From Metaphire vulgaris (taxonomy: Eukaryota > Annelida > Clitellata > Crassiclitellata > Megascolecidae): DNA of 64,000 nucleotides. Under the pieces are notes generated by a model. That model did no database searches, had not been told where the DNA came from, and saw only the letters and a list, made by a program, of their open reading frames with translations. The stretch covers positions 8,418,619-8,482,618 of the forward strand of contig CM030867.1 of the NCBI GenBank assembly GCA_018105865.1. Reading direction: 5' to 3'. Shown piece by piece: positions 20,763 through 33,177 of this stretch (positions are counted from its first letter, which is position 1; every line of letters begins with the position of its first letter). Position numbers and translations under genes: made by a program.

Positions 20763-21142
20763 CAGTGTTTATTCTAGGCATTCTTAGGGAGAATCCCCAA
20801 AAGTTTAAAAATTCTGCACCCCAAATTTCTATATGTTGCATTGGGGGATGGAAATCCCTCCCCCAAAAAAAGCGCGACGAGAGGGGGTTTCTATTTTCAG
20901 AGAGGGGAAAATATAAGGATGAACATTTAGTTTGCTTGTCAGAGAGAGTATTGGAGAAGGACAAGAAAGATATGAACATAAGGAAGGACGTTGTTGACCT
21001 TTTTGCTTGTCGCCACGTTGGGGAAGGAAAGAGTATGAGGGGTGACCTTTTTGCTTGTTAAGCTTTTTCGGGAGACAGACCTTCTTCCCCCTAAACATTT
21101 CAGACTCCCCCACCAATGTCAAGGTGGCTAGAATAATCACTG
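20763..21142. mobile_element. hAT MITE, CAGTGTTTATTCTAG family (unit 2)
   Basis: Ortholog of 7711-8095 with the same AATATGCC duplication and a few single-base indels. Confidence 0.9.
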
Positions 21143-21176
21143 AATATGCCTACGGCACACTATATTTCATAACACT

Positions 21177-21257
21177 TTAACCCCTTAACTGGGCAACTAT
21201 TTGTAACTCAATTTAAAATGGACGAGCGTTACTCGGGGCACCCAGTTAAGGGGTTAA
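21177..21257. mobile_element. piggyBac-like hairpin mini-element (unit 2)
   Basis: Ortholog of 8130-8210; TTAA at both ends. Confidence 0.7.
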
Positions 21258-21668
21258 GGCAGGCTCTTGACAGCACAATCTTAATTGATGCCAGAAAACT
21301 TCTGAGCCAACACATTCCAATGACAGGCGTCCTTTGCTGGACAAAACTGTCGGAGAAAAACATACATTATAGCTGTGTGGATACTTAAAATTGTCAGGAG
21401 TCACAAAAATCCTGATGTACAGGTATACAGGGCATGAGAAAAAGTGCTGGTTGGATTTCCTAGTTTATGAAATTATCGGACTCCTCAAACCAAGTAAGTT
21501 ATAGTTGCATAAGCTGAAACTTGTAACATCTGCTGTCGATTATTTGTGTAATTGCTGATATAATATAATACGGTCATAGTCATTCATTAACTCGGTACAT
21601 GGAACAAAATGCCCACCATTGCGTTTAGTCGTAGGCCTAAGTGCTAAATAGGTAATGGATTCTGTTTA

Positions 21669-22106
21669 GCGGCTGTCCATTAATTACGTCAACAAAATAT
21701 AGGGGAGGGGTTTGAAAAGTTTGACAGTTGTTGACAGGGGAGGGGGTCAAGAGAGGTTGACGTCAACAATATAATTTTTACAAATGATGAAAAATAGGAA
21801 ATTTTATGAATACTATTTATTACATTGGAAAAAAGCCTGACAAACAAAAAACAATTAGGTCATCATCACCACATTATGACACTTGATGAACAAAAGAAAG
21901 GGAAAATGGTCATCGTCACAAAAATAATAACTTTCAAAATTTTTTAGGTAGACCCGTCACTGTCACTGATCTTAGTTAGGGGGGGCGTCAAAAGTTTTTG
22001 ACATAATTATAGAGGGGTCACTGAAATTAGTTGACAGTTGTTGACAAGGGTGAGGAGGGGATCAAAAATTGCCCAAAAATTGTTGACATAATTAATGGAC
22101 AGCCCC
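21669..22106. mobile_element. GGGGCTGTCC MITE (unit 2)
   Basis: Ortholog of 8632-9062 with TTA on both sides. The shared box here reads GACAAACAAAAAAC. Confidence 0.75.
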
Positions 22107-22204
22107 TTACGCACACACCGTCAACTTAATTAGAAGAGGCAAGAAAACTAGTCTGCTCTCAATCGATGCTTTAGTCACATGATATGCTGCTGCTGATGCT
22201 GATG

Positions 22205-22560
<356 letters not shown>

Positions 22561-22662
22561 TGGCACACTTTTGAGTGAAATGGAAATCGGTCTAAAGTGG
22601 CTGGCCTGAGAAACCAGTGGCGCCACCTGGCGAATGTTAAATCAGCATGCGTAGTGTCGTGT

Positions 22663-23661
22663 AGGGCTGCGCCGAGTAACTGAGTAACGCGAGTACTCGA
22701 CTCCAAATTGGAGTCGAGTAAATTTTTTTGGAGTCGAGTACTCGCATAGAATAGTTAAATAAAGAATAACCAAAAAATTAATTAAAATTTGGCCAACCGT
22801 TATTTGTTACAAATTATTATTCGGCTTTATTTAAGTTATTCGTAATTGTTATCAATGATTGATCAGCCCTTTTGAAATTATTCATTTCTGGTTTTCCGCA
22901 CATCTTTAAGTTTACTTTTCAGAGATCACGTCACGTGCTACAACAGTCAACTGAACTGACGTCACTGATGATGCGCAACATATTTACAAATCAAACGTGA
23001 TTTGTGATTACTAATTTGCACATTAGCGTTTGTGTCCGACCGGTTTAGCCGAACCGTTTGCTTGCCCTGCTTTCTTACTGGTCTGGTTTTCATAATTTCA
23101 TTGTCCCGAATACGTGTGGAAAGTGACAACTTTACATCTTTCGATCTCTGCATGACACTTTGCGTTAAAAAAATTTTTTGGCTCGGGTCGGCGAAGGCCC
23201 TTTGCAGGTCGGGGGCCCATATGGCATTTAGCCATGGGAATCATATACAAGTAGAATGCTAAACAGTGTTATAAATTAGTAAGCATTCCAAGTATATTTC
23301 ACTTGAGGAAAGTTTCAAGTTGAGGAACTGCGCAATTTGCGCATGTGTGATACTTTACCAATATGTCCAATTTCTATAATTATAAATTTATTATTGTATT
23401 TGACTTAGACCTCAGACAGTCACAGTACTATGACTACTACTATCATGGCGTCCCGGAATGGCGTAAAAGAAATCTGGTCACCCTATATCCCCCACACTGC
23501 TCCAGGTCACAAATCGCACCCTGATTAGGGGAAAATTTCGGGGTGTCGGTCTCAAATTAGTTTTACGGACAAATTTAATTAAAATTAATTTCGTATAAAA
23601 TGTCTTTTGAAAAGCGGCCGCTGTTTCTAAATTTTCTGTATTTGAACGAATATTTTTAGAT

Positions 23662-23711
<50 letters not shown>

Positions 23712-24927
23712 TTAATCAAAATAGAAGTGTGTATGATAACAGGGGTGTAAAATGTCATTTTGCTTCTTGTATCACTGGCCGGATGGTTTGCATAAAGACT
23801 GTATACACGCGTGTTCCAAGGTTAAGTGTGCCATGGACATCAGTTGTTATGAATTTGTGGTGTCTGAACTTTTGTACTTTTGACAGAACTGCTGTGTCCA
23901 GTGGGAGAGAAATTTCTGGAAACGGATTTGTAAATAAATACTTTTGCTGTTGATCTCTATAAACATGTCTTGTGCTTGTATCTTTATTGAGTTCACTGCT
24001 CTGTTACAGTCAAAGGTTAATTTGTCAGCATAGATACATTTTTTGTTTTGTTGAATGATATTATTATTATTATTATTAATATTATTATTATTAATATTAT
24101 TGTGAATAGATAAAATTACTAATTTGTACTTGTTTCATTACTGAAAAATGTTTCTTTGACTTATAACAACAGGCCTCTGTTTCCATTTATGCCAGCAGTG
24201 CACGACCTTTTTAGGCTAGGGGTCAAATTTGAGCATTCTCAGATTACTCGTGGGCCGCAATTTCGACATGCATGTTCTATCATCTGCCTGCGTTCCGGAG
24301 TAAGGAAGGGAACACCATGACTCCCACAGACCTAGCCCCAACTATGGGGCTTGAGGCAGCGGGATGGAATCTATGAACAGGGTCGTCGCACCAGCCGAAA
24401 AATGTTAGGGTATTATTAATTCAAATTTTGACATTTGGCACATAATAATTCTTTCAGACCCTATGGCAATACCCCAAATGAAAAAATTTTCAAAATCATT
24501 AGTTGTTCCTAGTGGGGTCAGGGGTCCCAATCTTGAACTTTGGAGCAAATTTACACGCTATATGACGGCCAGGCCTGAGGAGAGGGGGTGCAGCCAGCAC
24601 ATTGTTCTGGGACCCATGGAGCTCATAGGGGTCCATGTGGCCGCCGACAGGGGGCAAATGCACAGGGCCCTGAAGAAAAGGTCATCAGCAGTTTTTCACA
24701 CTTGTTAGGGGGCCCGTGACTTCCCTTCTGCACAGGGGCCCGGAATTTCTCGGCGGGCTTGCTGACAGCTATTTGACATATCACTTTACCACTCGTCAGA
24801 TGAAATTTCTTAGTGTTCCTGCAAGAATTCCCCATATGTTTTGACCTGCTCATAGGCTCCAGACCTAGGTTGCCCCTATGGCTCATCCGTATATTACCAG
24901 TAGGCCTACATACGTAAAAGAAGCATA
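22663..24927. repeat. Unit 3 start and tail, duplicate of 9539-11806
   Basis: Aligns throughout with unit 2: the AGTACTCGACTCC palindromes, the (TA)n tract at 23664-23708 (shorter than in unit 2), the (TTA)n tract near 24060 now interrupted by AAT, and decayed hAT-like fragments up to 24720. No gene was recognised in either copy. Confidence 0.6.
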
Positions 24928-24935
24928 GCTATGGG

Positions 24936-25090
24936 CAGGGTTATTTCTAGGATTATCAATTGGGGGGGTGTCGGTCTCAAGTTGGAGGGTGTTAGGGGTG
25001 CATCTCAGGCTCGGATTGGGGAAAATTTCGGGGTGTCGGTCTCAAATTGGGGGTGATGGAGGGTGTTAGGGTGATGTAAAAATATCCCAG
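24936..25090. mobile_element. hAT MITE, CAGGGTTATTTCTAGG family (unit 3)
   Basis: The ends CAGGGTTATTTCTAGG and GTAAAAATATCCCAG have a perfect GCTATGGG duplication (24928-24935 and 25091-25098). Confidence 0.85.
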
Positions 25091-25411
25091 GCTATGGGCA
25101 AGGCGTGTGAAGATAATTAAGCTGTTCGATTTGTTCGTATGCGCTGGTACAGGATAACGAAATGAGGCCCATGTAAGTTCTTATTGGGCGTGACAGTTTC
25201 TTATTTGGGGCCATTGCCCGCCGAACAGATGACACGAGTTTTTAAAAAGGAAGACTATTTCTCCTTTCGCGGAACGTCTGGTAACACTAGGCGGGCAGAA
25301 ATATAGGCCTAAATGGCATAGACCTGAATGAGTCAAGGGTCCGTCCATATACTGTAGTTAGCCTAGGCACTGAGGGGGAGGGTGTCGGATGTTGGAGATT
25401 TTTCCTATGTA

Positions 25412-25454
25412 CAGGCCCGTATATTACCAGTTGCCCCCTCTCTCGGCGGCCCTG
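25412..25454. mobile_element. Deletion remnant of CAGGCCCGCC MITE (unit 3)
   Basis: Only the two ends remain of the element that is complete at 12288-12560. CCTATGTA precedes it and CCTATGTG follows it. Confidence 0.7.
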
Positions 25455-25462
25455 CCTATGTG

Positions 25463-25626
25463 CAGGGCCGGATTAAGTTCCGATTGGGCCTGGGGCTGAG
25501 AAAGAAAAAAAGCTTGATTGAAAATCTTTGACAAGCAAAAAACATTGTCGCTTCATAATCGGTGGGCCTATTTTTATGGTGGGCCTGGACCTTCATCCCC
25601 CTCAGCCCCGCCTTAATGTGGCCCTG
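25463..25626. mobile_element. hAT MITE, CAGGGCCGGATTAAG family (unit 3)
   Basis: Ortholog of 12575-12738, flanked by CCTATGTG and CCTATGTA. It abuts the previous remnant, so one 8-mer is shared by both insertions. Confidence 0.8.
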
Positions 25627-26171
25627 CCTATGTACGCTGTGTGCAACGGGGGGAGGGGTGAAAATATGACTTCGTGCGTACATAGGCCTACTGGCTACTA
25701 TACAGGTATATGGATGAACCCCAAGCGTATGAAACATTTTTCATTATTTTAAGTGCCGATCAGCAAAATCTGTTGTCATTTCAATTAGTTGCGGCCTCGG
25801 AGATCGATGTTAGGGCAAGTGTTGTGACCAGTCGAACGAAGCTGTTCAATAATCACTATTCCTCAGTCCTCACCATTCGCGCTCCATTAGGGCCGCCTAC
25901 ATCGATCTGCAAGGCGTATAAAATGGCATACCGGCAACCGCATCTCCGCTCCCCCAAGACCCACGTTATGAAGGGGTAAAAGGGGGCCTGGGGCTGAGAT
26001 CATGCATGCATCACCACCGCCAGGCCTGAGGAGAAGGGGTGCAGCCGGTAAATTGTACCGGAGCCCATGGAGTTTTCAGGGGCGCTGGCCCAGATCCGGT
26101 GACGATAAGAGTTTTTTGCTTGTCAGCAGTGGCGTAACCAGGCTCAAAATGTAACCCGGGCAGCTGACCAA

Positions 26172-26287
26172 GAGGCTGTCCATAAATTACGTGAACAATT
26201 TTTGGGTGAATTTTGACCCACTTGTCAACACCTGTCAAACTTGTTCAAACCCTCCCCATTTTACTTACGTAATTTATGGACAGCCCC
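26172..26287. mobile_element. Short GGGGCTGTCC-type MITE (unit 3)
   Basis: Ortholog of 13277-13393: GAGGCTGTCCATAAATTACG at the left, CGTAATTTATGGACAGCCCC at the right. Confidence 0.7.
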
Positions 26288-26428
26288 AACACCGCAAAAC
26301 TCATTAAAAAATTAACATGAATGATTTAACAATAGACACCAATCGGTCAGTTAACTTTGAGAAAATTAAAGTTTCACATATGCAGGTCATAAGGACTACA
26401 AAGCAACATAAAACATAACCATTGCGTA

Positions 26429-26617
26429 CAGTGGCGGCTCTAGGATTTGGCAAGTGGGGGGCCGTTGGGGTGGCAACTTCTAATCATGGGGGCCAACCAT
26501 TTGTTGTTTAATGTATGTAGCATTAAGTATAGGGTCCCAACTGGGGGGCCACTGGGGGGCCAGGCACTCAATAGGGGGCACGGGCCCCCCTTGGCCCCCC
26601 CGGTGGAGCCGCCACTG
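26429..26617. mobile_element. Non-autonomous hAT MITE, CAGTGGCGGCTC family (unit 3 only)
   Basis: The ends CAGTGGCGGCTCTAGG and GTGGAGCCGCCACTG have a perfect ATTGCGTA duplication (26421-26428 and 26618-26625). Unit 2 has the empty site ATTGTGTAACGGC near 13519. Confidence 0.92.
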
Positions 26618-27329
26618 ATTGCGTAACGGCAGCCTTACCAATCAAATCAGCCACTTCCTTTTTTTCTTTTTTGCGAATTTTAGATTGATCCCACTCCATG
26701 AGACAACACAAGTGTTCAACAGATGAATTATTAAGGGTAAATCCAAACCTTTGACCTGTTGCGTGCTGCCAATAGGAATATCCTGCAGGTTCACCAAATG
26801 GTGAACTTTCTTTGCTCCAGTAACGACAACAGAAGCAACACGTAGCATCCTGCTGAACTGAATATCCTAACCATGGAAAGTTCTACAAAATAGCAACTTT
26901 GAAAACGACGTTTGACTGGTTTCTTTGCTCCCGAAAATTTCCATGGGTATGTCTGCAATTTAGACAGCATTGGGTTATCTCTAGTTCTCCTTTGGAAATG
27001 TCCTTTGGGAAGTTATTCAGAGGCTGAGACTGTTTATCCTGTTCATTTCTGGAGTTCGCAGCGACGCCGATATTTGAGCTGTCGGACAAAAGATGACTAG
27101 TTGCAATCGACGAAGAAACAGTTTGGCCTTCGTCATCCGATATTTCTAAGCATTAGTCAGCTGTGTTCATCTCTTCAGAATTGTTGAGAAATCCAAACGC
27201 AGACAACTTATGTTATCCAGACGATGTTGTTGCCAGTTGTTCTTGTTTTCGCTTCTTTCCTGGCCTAAAGTGGCCATATTGCTGATTCGAGAAATTGTCT
27301 TTTAAAAAATCCGACTTTACGCGAGATTG

Positions 27330-28365
27330 TGAGTAAAGCAATAAACCCGTACAGTTTGGTGCGCCAAATTAACAAGCAGACATTTAACAATGAAAACAAA
27401 GATTAAGATTCTGGAATGCTTTTGCTATGTTTGGCCAGTTATGTTATATGGTGCAGAAACTTGGACTATCTCTAAAGCCATGAAAAAGAAGCTTGAGGCT
27501 GCAGTAATGGCGGATCTTAAAATAATAATCTGAATATATCTTGGACTGAAAAGAGAACCAATGAATTAGTACCAAGTGGCGTAGCGTGACTTTTGGGGGC
27601 CCGGGGGCATCTTTGCCATGGGGGCCCCAAAGTTTCGTGCTGACGAGCAAAAAAAGTCATCACCTCCTTTTTTATCCTGACGAGCAAAAAAAAGGTCGTC
27701 AGCACGTTCATTTCTAGGGTTAGGGTTGTTAGGGTTAAGAAGTTAGGGTTAACCCTAACCTAACCCTAGCTTAGACCCCTCTTTGGCCCCTCGCCCGGGG
27801 CCCGGGGGGCAGTCAACAAAGTGCCCCCCGCCCCCCACGTTACGCCACTGATTAGTACTCGAAATGGCTGGCACACCAAGAAAAATTGCTGTCTACGTTA
27901 CAGTTGGCCTACGCAAAACACAACTTAACTTGGAAGGGTTTCATGTAAAAAAAAGCGTTGACGAGCAAAAAGGTCACCGAGTCAATGTGGATGCCCCTAT
28001 CCCGCGGATACCCGGCGCCACCGTCCACCGCCCCACCCTACCCCTCACCTCTACACGCCACTTACGTCTGGTAACCCTAGGCAGGCAGAAACATATAGGC
28101 CTACAGCATGCCTAAATCGATAACTGCAATTATTTGGCCATATCTGGCGAATTGATGACGAAAGGCTGATTTAAAAAACATCATGCTCGAAATAGGCTAA
28201 TGGAAGGCGAAAACATCAGAGGAAGACCATGAAAAGAACGGGGTAGCCAACATTAAAGACCGGTGCAACGTAGACATGTCCGAAGCTTACACAGCCAAAC
28301 CAAGACAGAGACGAATGGAGGAGGCGAACTGAAATTGCTACAGACACCAACGGGTGTTGCGCCCA
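27330..28365 (+). pseudogene. Decayed LINE 3' end (unit 3), split by a MITE
   Basis: Copy of 14680-15345 with the same frameshifts. It is interrupted by the MITE 27573-27850 and by C-rich debris with a GACGAGCAAAAAGGTCA box at about 27960. Confidence 0.6.
27573..27850. mobile_element. Non-autonomous hAT MITE, CAAGTGGCGTAGCGTGAC family, with internal TTAGGG hairpin
   Basis: The ends CAAGTGGCGTAGCGTGAC and CACGTTACGCCACTG lie in a perfect ATTAGTAC duplication (27565-27572 and 27851-27858). It holds two direct GACGAGCAAAAAAA boxes (27641 and 27679). At about 27715-27770 there are telomere-type TTAGGG repeats that switch to CCCTAA at a TTAGGGTTAACCCTAA centre. Its termini match the transposase-bearing element at 33186-35978. 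Confidence 0.9.
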
Positions 28366-28370
28366 TGGAT

Positions 28371-28546
28371 CAGGGTTTAACCTATAGGCCGTTTTCGTGG
28401 GGGATAATTGCCCTTTTCCCCAGAATAATTGAAAATTTCCCCTGGAAATTTTGGCATACTACATCAACTAACAGCAACCCCTAGCTGACTTTCCCCCGGC
28501 CTTGTCAGTTTCCCTCCCCGGAGTCCGGAGTCTAGATTAAACACTG
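28371..28546. mobile_element. hAT MITE, CAGGGTTTAACC family (unit 3)
   Basis: Ortholog of 15354-15526: CCATGGAT at the left and CCATGGGT at the right. Confidence 0.8.
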
Positions 28547-28652
28547 CCATGGGTATTGATGAAATAAAGTAACATTTGTCACTATTTTAAGTGCTGATCA
28601 ACAAAATCTGTCGTCAGGTCGATTAGCTGAGGTCCTGGAGGTCGATGCTAGG

Positions 28653-28845
28653 CAGTGGCGGCTCCACCGGGGGACCAGAGGGGCCCCTAGCCCCCCTATT
28701 GAGTGCCTGGCCCCCAGTAGCCCCCCCAGTTGGGACCCTATAATTAATACTACATACATTAAACAACAAATGGTTGGCCCCCCATGATTAGAAGATGCCA
28801 CCCCAACGCCCCCCCCCCAATTGCCAAATCCTAGAGCCGCCACTG
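28653..28845. mobile_element. Non-autonomous hAT MITE, CAGTGGCGGCTCC family (unit 3 only)
   Basis: The ends CAGTGGCGGCTCCACC and CTAGAGCCGCCACTG lie in a perfect ATGCTAGG duplication (28645-28652 and 28846-28853). Unit 2 has the empty site GATGCTAGGGTAGG near 15827. Confidence 0.92.
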
Positions 28846-28853
28846 ATGCTAGG

Positions 28854-29509
28854 GTAGGTTTTATGACCAGTCGAACGAAGAAATTCAATAATGACTTTCT
28901 TCTCTATTCGATCTGAAAGACTCGTATAATGACGCCAGCGTTCTCACCCTTAAAGACACATTTAAAAATAGGTCATACGTCTACAATGATAGTTGGTCTA
29001 TCTTAGCTCGTAGTCCAAAGAGGTCTTTAAATTGGACGAGCAGTAGAAAGAGCTTGACGATAATATTAGCGAAGAAGATAATTGCGCATATCTCTTTAAT
29101 TGTAGTGATTTAATCATTTAGTCTTTTAGCAAATTAACTGATCGATCGAAAGCGGTATGCGCTTTTGTGTTTAGACTCGACGAGAGAATTCTGTCTAGCC
29201 TACAGGTCAGAGTAAGTAGCGATGGAATCACGACGCAAACGTTCATACTCTACCTGACTCTACCAAAATATCCTTATGAAATCAAAGTTGAATCAAACGC
29301 TGATATAGACAGAGAGTTAGCAGATGAAATTTTTTTGTATATATATAATTATATATATATATAACGCTTTCACGAAAAACTATACAATTCTCAAAAAGTT
29401 GATTGTAAGAATTGATAGAATTCGTGCAATAGCCTAATTTTACCAAATGAACGGACGGCAATGTGTCACTAAATCAGTTGAAAAGTATCTAAGTATCTAA
29501 GGATGATTT
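28854..29509. other. Unit flank with short open frame and a MITE footprint
   Basis: Nearly all of it is shared with 1-226 and 15780-16330. A frame open at 29167-29364 reads SDGITTQTFILYLTLP and YPYEIKVESNADIDRELADE; it is maintained in unit 2 as far as it extends but I do not recognise it. Around 29487-29502 the sequence ATCTAAG-T-ATCTAAGG stands where units 1 and 2 carry a MITE. Confidence 0.5.
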
Positions 29510-29971
29510 ATAGATCAGTGCTTCCCAAGCCCTTAAGTTTAGACGATAGGTAAAAAATGTTCCTTTTCACCAGTCACCAGGGACAGGTGCCATTTAAAAA
29601 ACATCCTTCCTATTACATGACATTAATATATGTTATTAAATAATTCGAAAATACATTGATGTTTTCCTTTGATATGCTAGCGCATCGGTCCTACGATTGG
29701 CGGAATTTCAATTACTTGTAATAGAGCGACAATAGGGGTCGTCCATAAATGATGTGACGCGATTTTGGCATTTTTTGACCCCATCCCCCTACGTAACAAA
29801 AAGTCAGACCCCCTAAAATATGACGTAAAAACGGGCCGACCCCCTTTTTCGTCTTTCGAAAAGTCTTGACAAGCAAAAAAGGTCATTTATTCTTCTATTT
29901 TTCCGTCTCCAAACATACTGACAAGCAAAAAAGGTCATCCTTGTATTTTCCCTAAATTACTTCTTCTTCAA
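29510..29971. repeat. Intergenic repeat with GGGGTCGTCCATAAATGATG element (unit 3)
   Basis: Copy of 4080-4539. It carries the two direct GACAAGCAAAAAAGGTCAT boxes at about 29866 and 29919 in near-consensus form. Confidence 0.55.
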
Positions 29972-29979
29972 GTGCAATG

Positions 29980-30335
29980 CAGAGGCGGAGCGTCCCAATG
30001 GCTACTATGTATCTAGCCATGGACGGCACACATGATGGGGGCGGCAAATTTTGGAAGCGAACTTTTTTGTGTTTGTAGGGTTGTTGAGGAGTTTTTGGCG
30101 AAGCCGAAGAGGCGGCAAATGTAAAAGGGGCGGCAAATTCCAGTGACGACGACCTTTTTTGGCTTGTCAGGTTGTATCGAGGAGGTTTAGCGAAGAGGCG
30201 GCAAAATTTAAAATTGACAAGGGGCGGCAAAATTAGCGCCGACGACCTTTTTTTCTTGTCAGCTATAGTAACAGCAAATTGGGGCGGCATTTTTTCCATG
30301 AGCCATGGGCGGCACAACTGCACGCTACGCCACTG
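29980..30335. mobile_element. hAT MITE, CAGAGGCGGAGCGT family, upstream of gene copy C (complete)
   Basis: The ends CAGAGGCGGAGCGTCC and GCACGCTACGCCACTG lie in a perfect GTGCAATG duplication (29972-29979 and 30336-30343). It is the complete version of the copies at 4548 and 17627 and ends 194 bp before the copy C start codon. Confidence 0.92.
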
Positions 30336-30529
30336 GTGCAATGCATTGCTACGTCGGCGACTCAATTACGCATACCCTCTAATTACCTTTTAACATTTAA
30401 TGCATTTGCTCATTCGAAGATGGTGAAGTTGTATTTCAATTCACAGAAAAACTTTGACTTCTCTGTTCTGAAGTCTCGAGTGAAATTTTCGATTTCGGAG
30501 AATTTCGTACAAGGCCACAAATTCAAAAG

Positions 30530-31822
30530 ATGCGACGAAAGATATTCGCTTTTCTCGTCTTGTCGACTCTTGTCATTTCAGCAATATATTTAAAGAGCGA
30601 GACCTCTTTACAAAAAATCGTCGCATTTGTCGACTATTATAGGCAGCATGTGTACGGAGGCAATATAGTGTGTGGAGAGTTGTGGAAAAGAAGAAATTTC
30701 ATAGAACTCGGGTTCACAGAGAGTCCAGAATTTGGGAAATATGCGGTTCCAATGTACGAAAAACTGAACTGGACATCGGCGATCATACCACCGTCTCCGA
30801 TTAACTGTCCTGCGTGTACGAATTTGTTGTTGAAGGAGGTCGTAAGAAGCTCACATCGGATTCCTTTCAATGGAACTTGGTTACGATACGTCGTCAACAA
30901 CACAACGGATCATTACCATTTCCATCCTCGTTTCTGCTCATTTTCAGAGAAAGCACTGACGAAAGGTTACGTCCGAAGATGTTTAGCGAAGAAAAATATT
31001 CGCAAAATTGTCACAATTGGAGATTCAAATTCAAACAAATTGATGGAGGCAATTGTGAAAGTTTTATCAACATCCCTGGATCGCTGCAAGTTGGTTGCTA
31101 TAGAATCTTCGAGTAAAAAATCAAATCCTAAATATTATCTGAGAAACGTTTCTTTCAAGTGGTCCGACGTCTCATTTCTCAACTATTCCTGTGGGGGTTG
31201 CGCCAGTCGAAGATATATCTGTTCCTACAGCACAGCTGGAGAAGATAGTGAAAGAAAGAGAGAAAATCGCACATTGGAATTGGAGCAGATCGCAAATGCC
31301 AGAATAATCGATGGTGGTCGACGAATTAAAGTTAAGCTTGGACCATTTCTTCCGACAAACATTTCGCAGGAATTTCTTCTTAGAGATTACTTGCGCGTAG
31401 AACACTATCCAGACATCGTTCTCTTTCAGACGCCATTCACGCACGAGATCTATTTCGGCCTGATTCGGTCTCATGGAGCCATCGGGAAACTCTTGGAACC
31501 GCTGAAGAAACTGCTTGAACTAATCACGAAATATGTCCCCCCTACAACTTCCGTATACTGGGTGCCCAACCAAGACGTTTATGAAAACAATCCTCGCGCT
31601 TACATTTGTAATCCACTTCTGCGGGAATCAATTGATATGTTTTCTAAGGTAATGGAATCAGTTCTTGGATCCACGAGCAACAACATTTTCCCCTTCTTCG
31701 ACCTATTCGAGTTATCACGACCCATTAAATCGTATCACAAGGCCGACGATCCCCCTCACATGAAACCGGAATGGTACTATTTGATAGCCAAGTACATTCT
31801 GAAACTGCACTGCAACTCATAG
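30530..31822 (+). CDS. Type II membrane SGNH/GDS-motif hydrolase-like protein, copy C (intact)
   Basis: 430 residues with the same architecture as copy A: N-terminal anchor, glycosylated ectodomain, GDSNSNKLMEAI block with Gly-Asp-Ser at 164-166, and C-terminal DPPHMKPEWY with Asp407/His410. The core around the catalytic words is unchanged. Replacements cluster at residues about 25-85 (for example GFTESPEFGKY against GFTESTDNGKY) and about 190-260 (NVSFKWSDVSFLNYSCGG against NVSFNLSDVLFIDYSCVT). Length and all ten or so cysteines near conserved words are kept, which argues that this copy is under selection. Substrate unknown. It is the outgroup to copies A and B, in line with the shared deletion upstream of those two. 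Confidence 0.8.
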   Translation: MRRKIFAFLVLSTLVISAIYLKSETSLQKIVAFVDYYRQHVYGGNIVCGELWKRRNFIELGFTESPEFGKYAVPMYEKLNWTSAIIPPSPINCPACTNLLLKEVVRSSHRIPFNGTWLRYVVNNTTDHYHFHPRFCSFSEKALTKGYVRRCLAKKNIRKIVTIGDSNSNKLMEAIVKVLSTSLDRCKLVAIESSSKKSNPKYYLRNVSFKWSDVSFLNYSCGGCASRRYICSYSTAGEDSERKRENRTLELEQIANARIIDGGRRIKVKLGPFLPTNISQEFLLRDYLRVEHYPDIVLFQTPFTHEIYFGLIRSHGAIGKLLEPLKKLLELITKYVPPTTSVYWVPNQDVYENNPRAYICNPLLRESIDMFSKVMESVLGSTSNNIFPFFDLFELSRPIKSYHKADDPPHMKPEWYYLIAKYILKLHCNS

Positions 31823-32220
31823 ATCAAATGTAGTCTATATTATTGTTCACTAGTGTCCCTGCTAGTGTTAACTCATTGAAATTATTCTGAGACGACGTAA
31901 TTTTTAATTGCCTGCTCGATGCTCTCTATATCTTATACGTATATTACAGTACATAGAGGGCTATGACTTTGAGTGCATATGTGTGCTTGTTTTGTCTCCT
32001 CATTTGCCAATCGATCCTCCCTTCTTCGTATCTTAATCCTCTTCATCCTTTACCCTACATCCATCGTCTTTCCACTCCTTTCTCTTTAACTCTAACTTTC
32101 CATTCTTAGGCCTATTACTCTCTCTCTTTCTCTCTCTCTCTCTCAATCTCAACAAATTCCCCTCCTCATTTGCCTCTGCCCCAACCCACCTTGTGGTGTC
32201 TCGGGCAGGTCACCTGGAGA
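31823..32220. other. 3' flank of gene copy C
   Basis: Matches the flanks of copies A and B, without the TACTATAC repeat and with a CT tract reduced to about 30 bp (32118-32143). No other feature. Confidence 0.5.
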
Positions 32221-32732
<512 letters not shown>

Positions 32733-32759
32733 GTGTGTTCGTATGGTGCGTGGTGCGCC

Positions 32760-33177
32760 AAACTAACAAACAGACATTTAGCAATGAAAACAGAAAACAA
32801 AGATTAGGATTCTGGAATGCTATGTTTGGCCAGTTATGTTAGGCTATATGGTGCAGAAACTTGGACTATCTCTAAAGCCATGAAAAAGAAGCTTGAAGTT
32901 GCAGAAATGGCGGTTCTTAATAAAAATGCTGAGAATATCTTGTACTGAAAAGAGAACTAATGAATTAGTACGCGAAATGGCTGGCACACCAAGAAAAATT
33001 ATCTAAAACACAGTAGGCTGCGTAAAAGACAACTTAATTTGTTGGGGGTTTCCTGTAAAAAAGTATTGGCGAGCAAATAAAGGTCCCCGAGTCAGTTTGC
33101 ATGGATGCCCTTTTCTGGTGGATTCCCGGGGGCCACCGACCCTCCGGCTCCTCCCCTCTGCATGAAGCCACTGACGT
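32760..33177 (+). pseudogene. Decayed LINE 3' region (unit 3), left part
   Basis: Copy of 7049-7434. It carries an extra GGCTA at 32840-32846. Its continuation lies beyond the 2.8-kb insertion, at 35987-36254. Confidence 0.6.

Noticed and set aside
27715..27770. Chromosome-end or fusion site from TTAGGG repeats
   Set aside because: The tract is under 60 bp and lies within a MITE with a perfect target duplication, so it is cargo, not a telomere.
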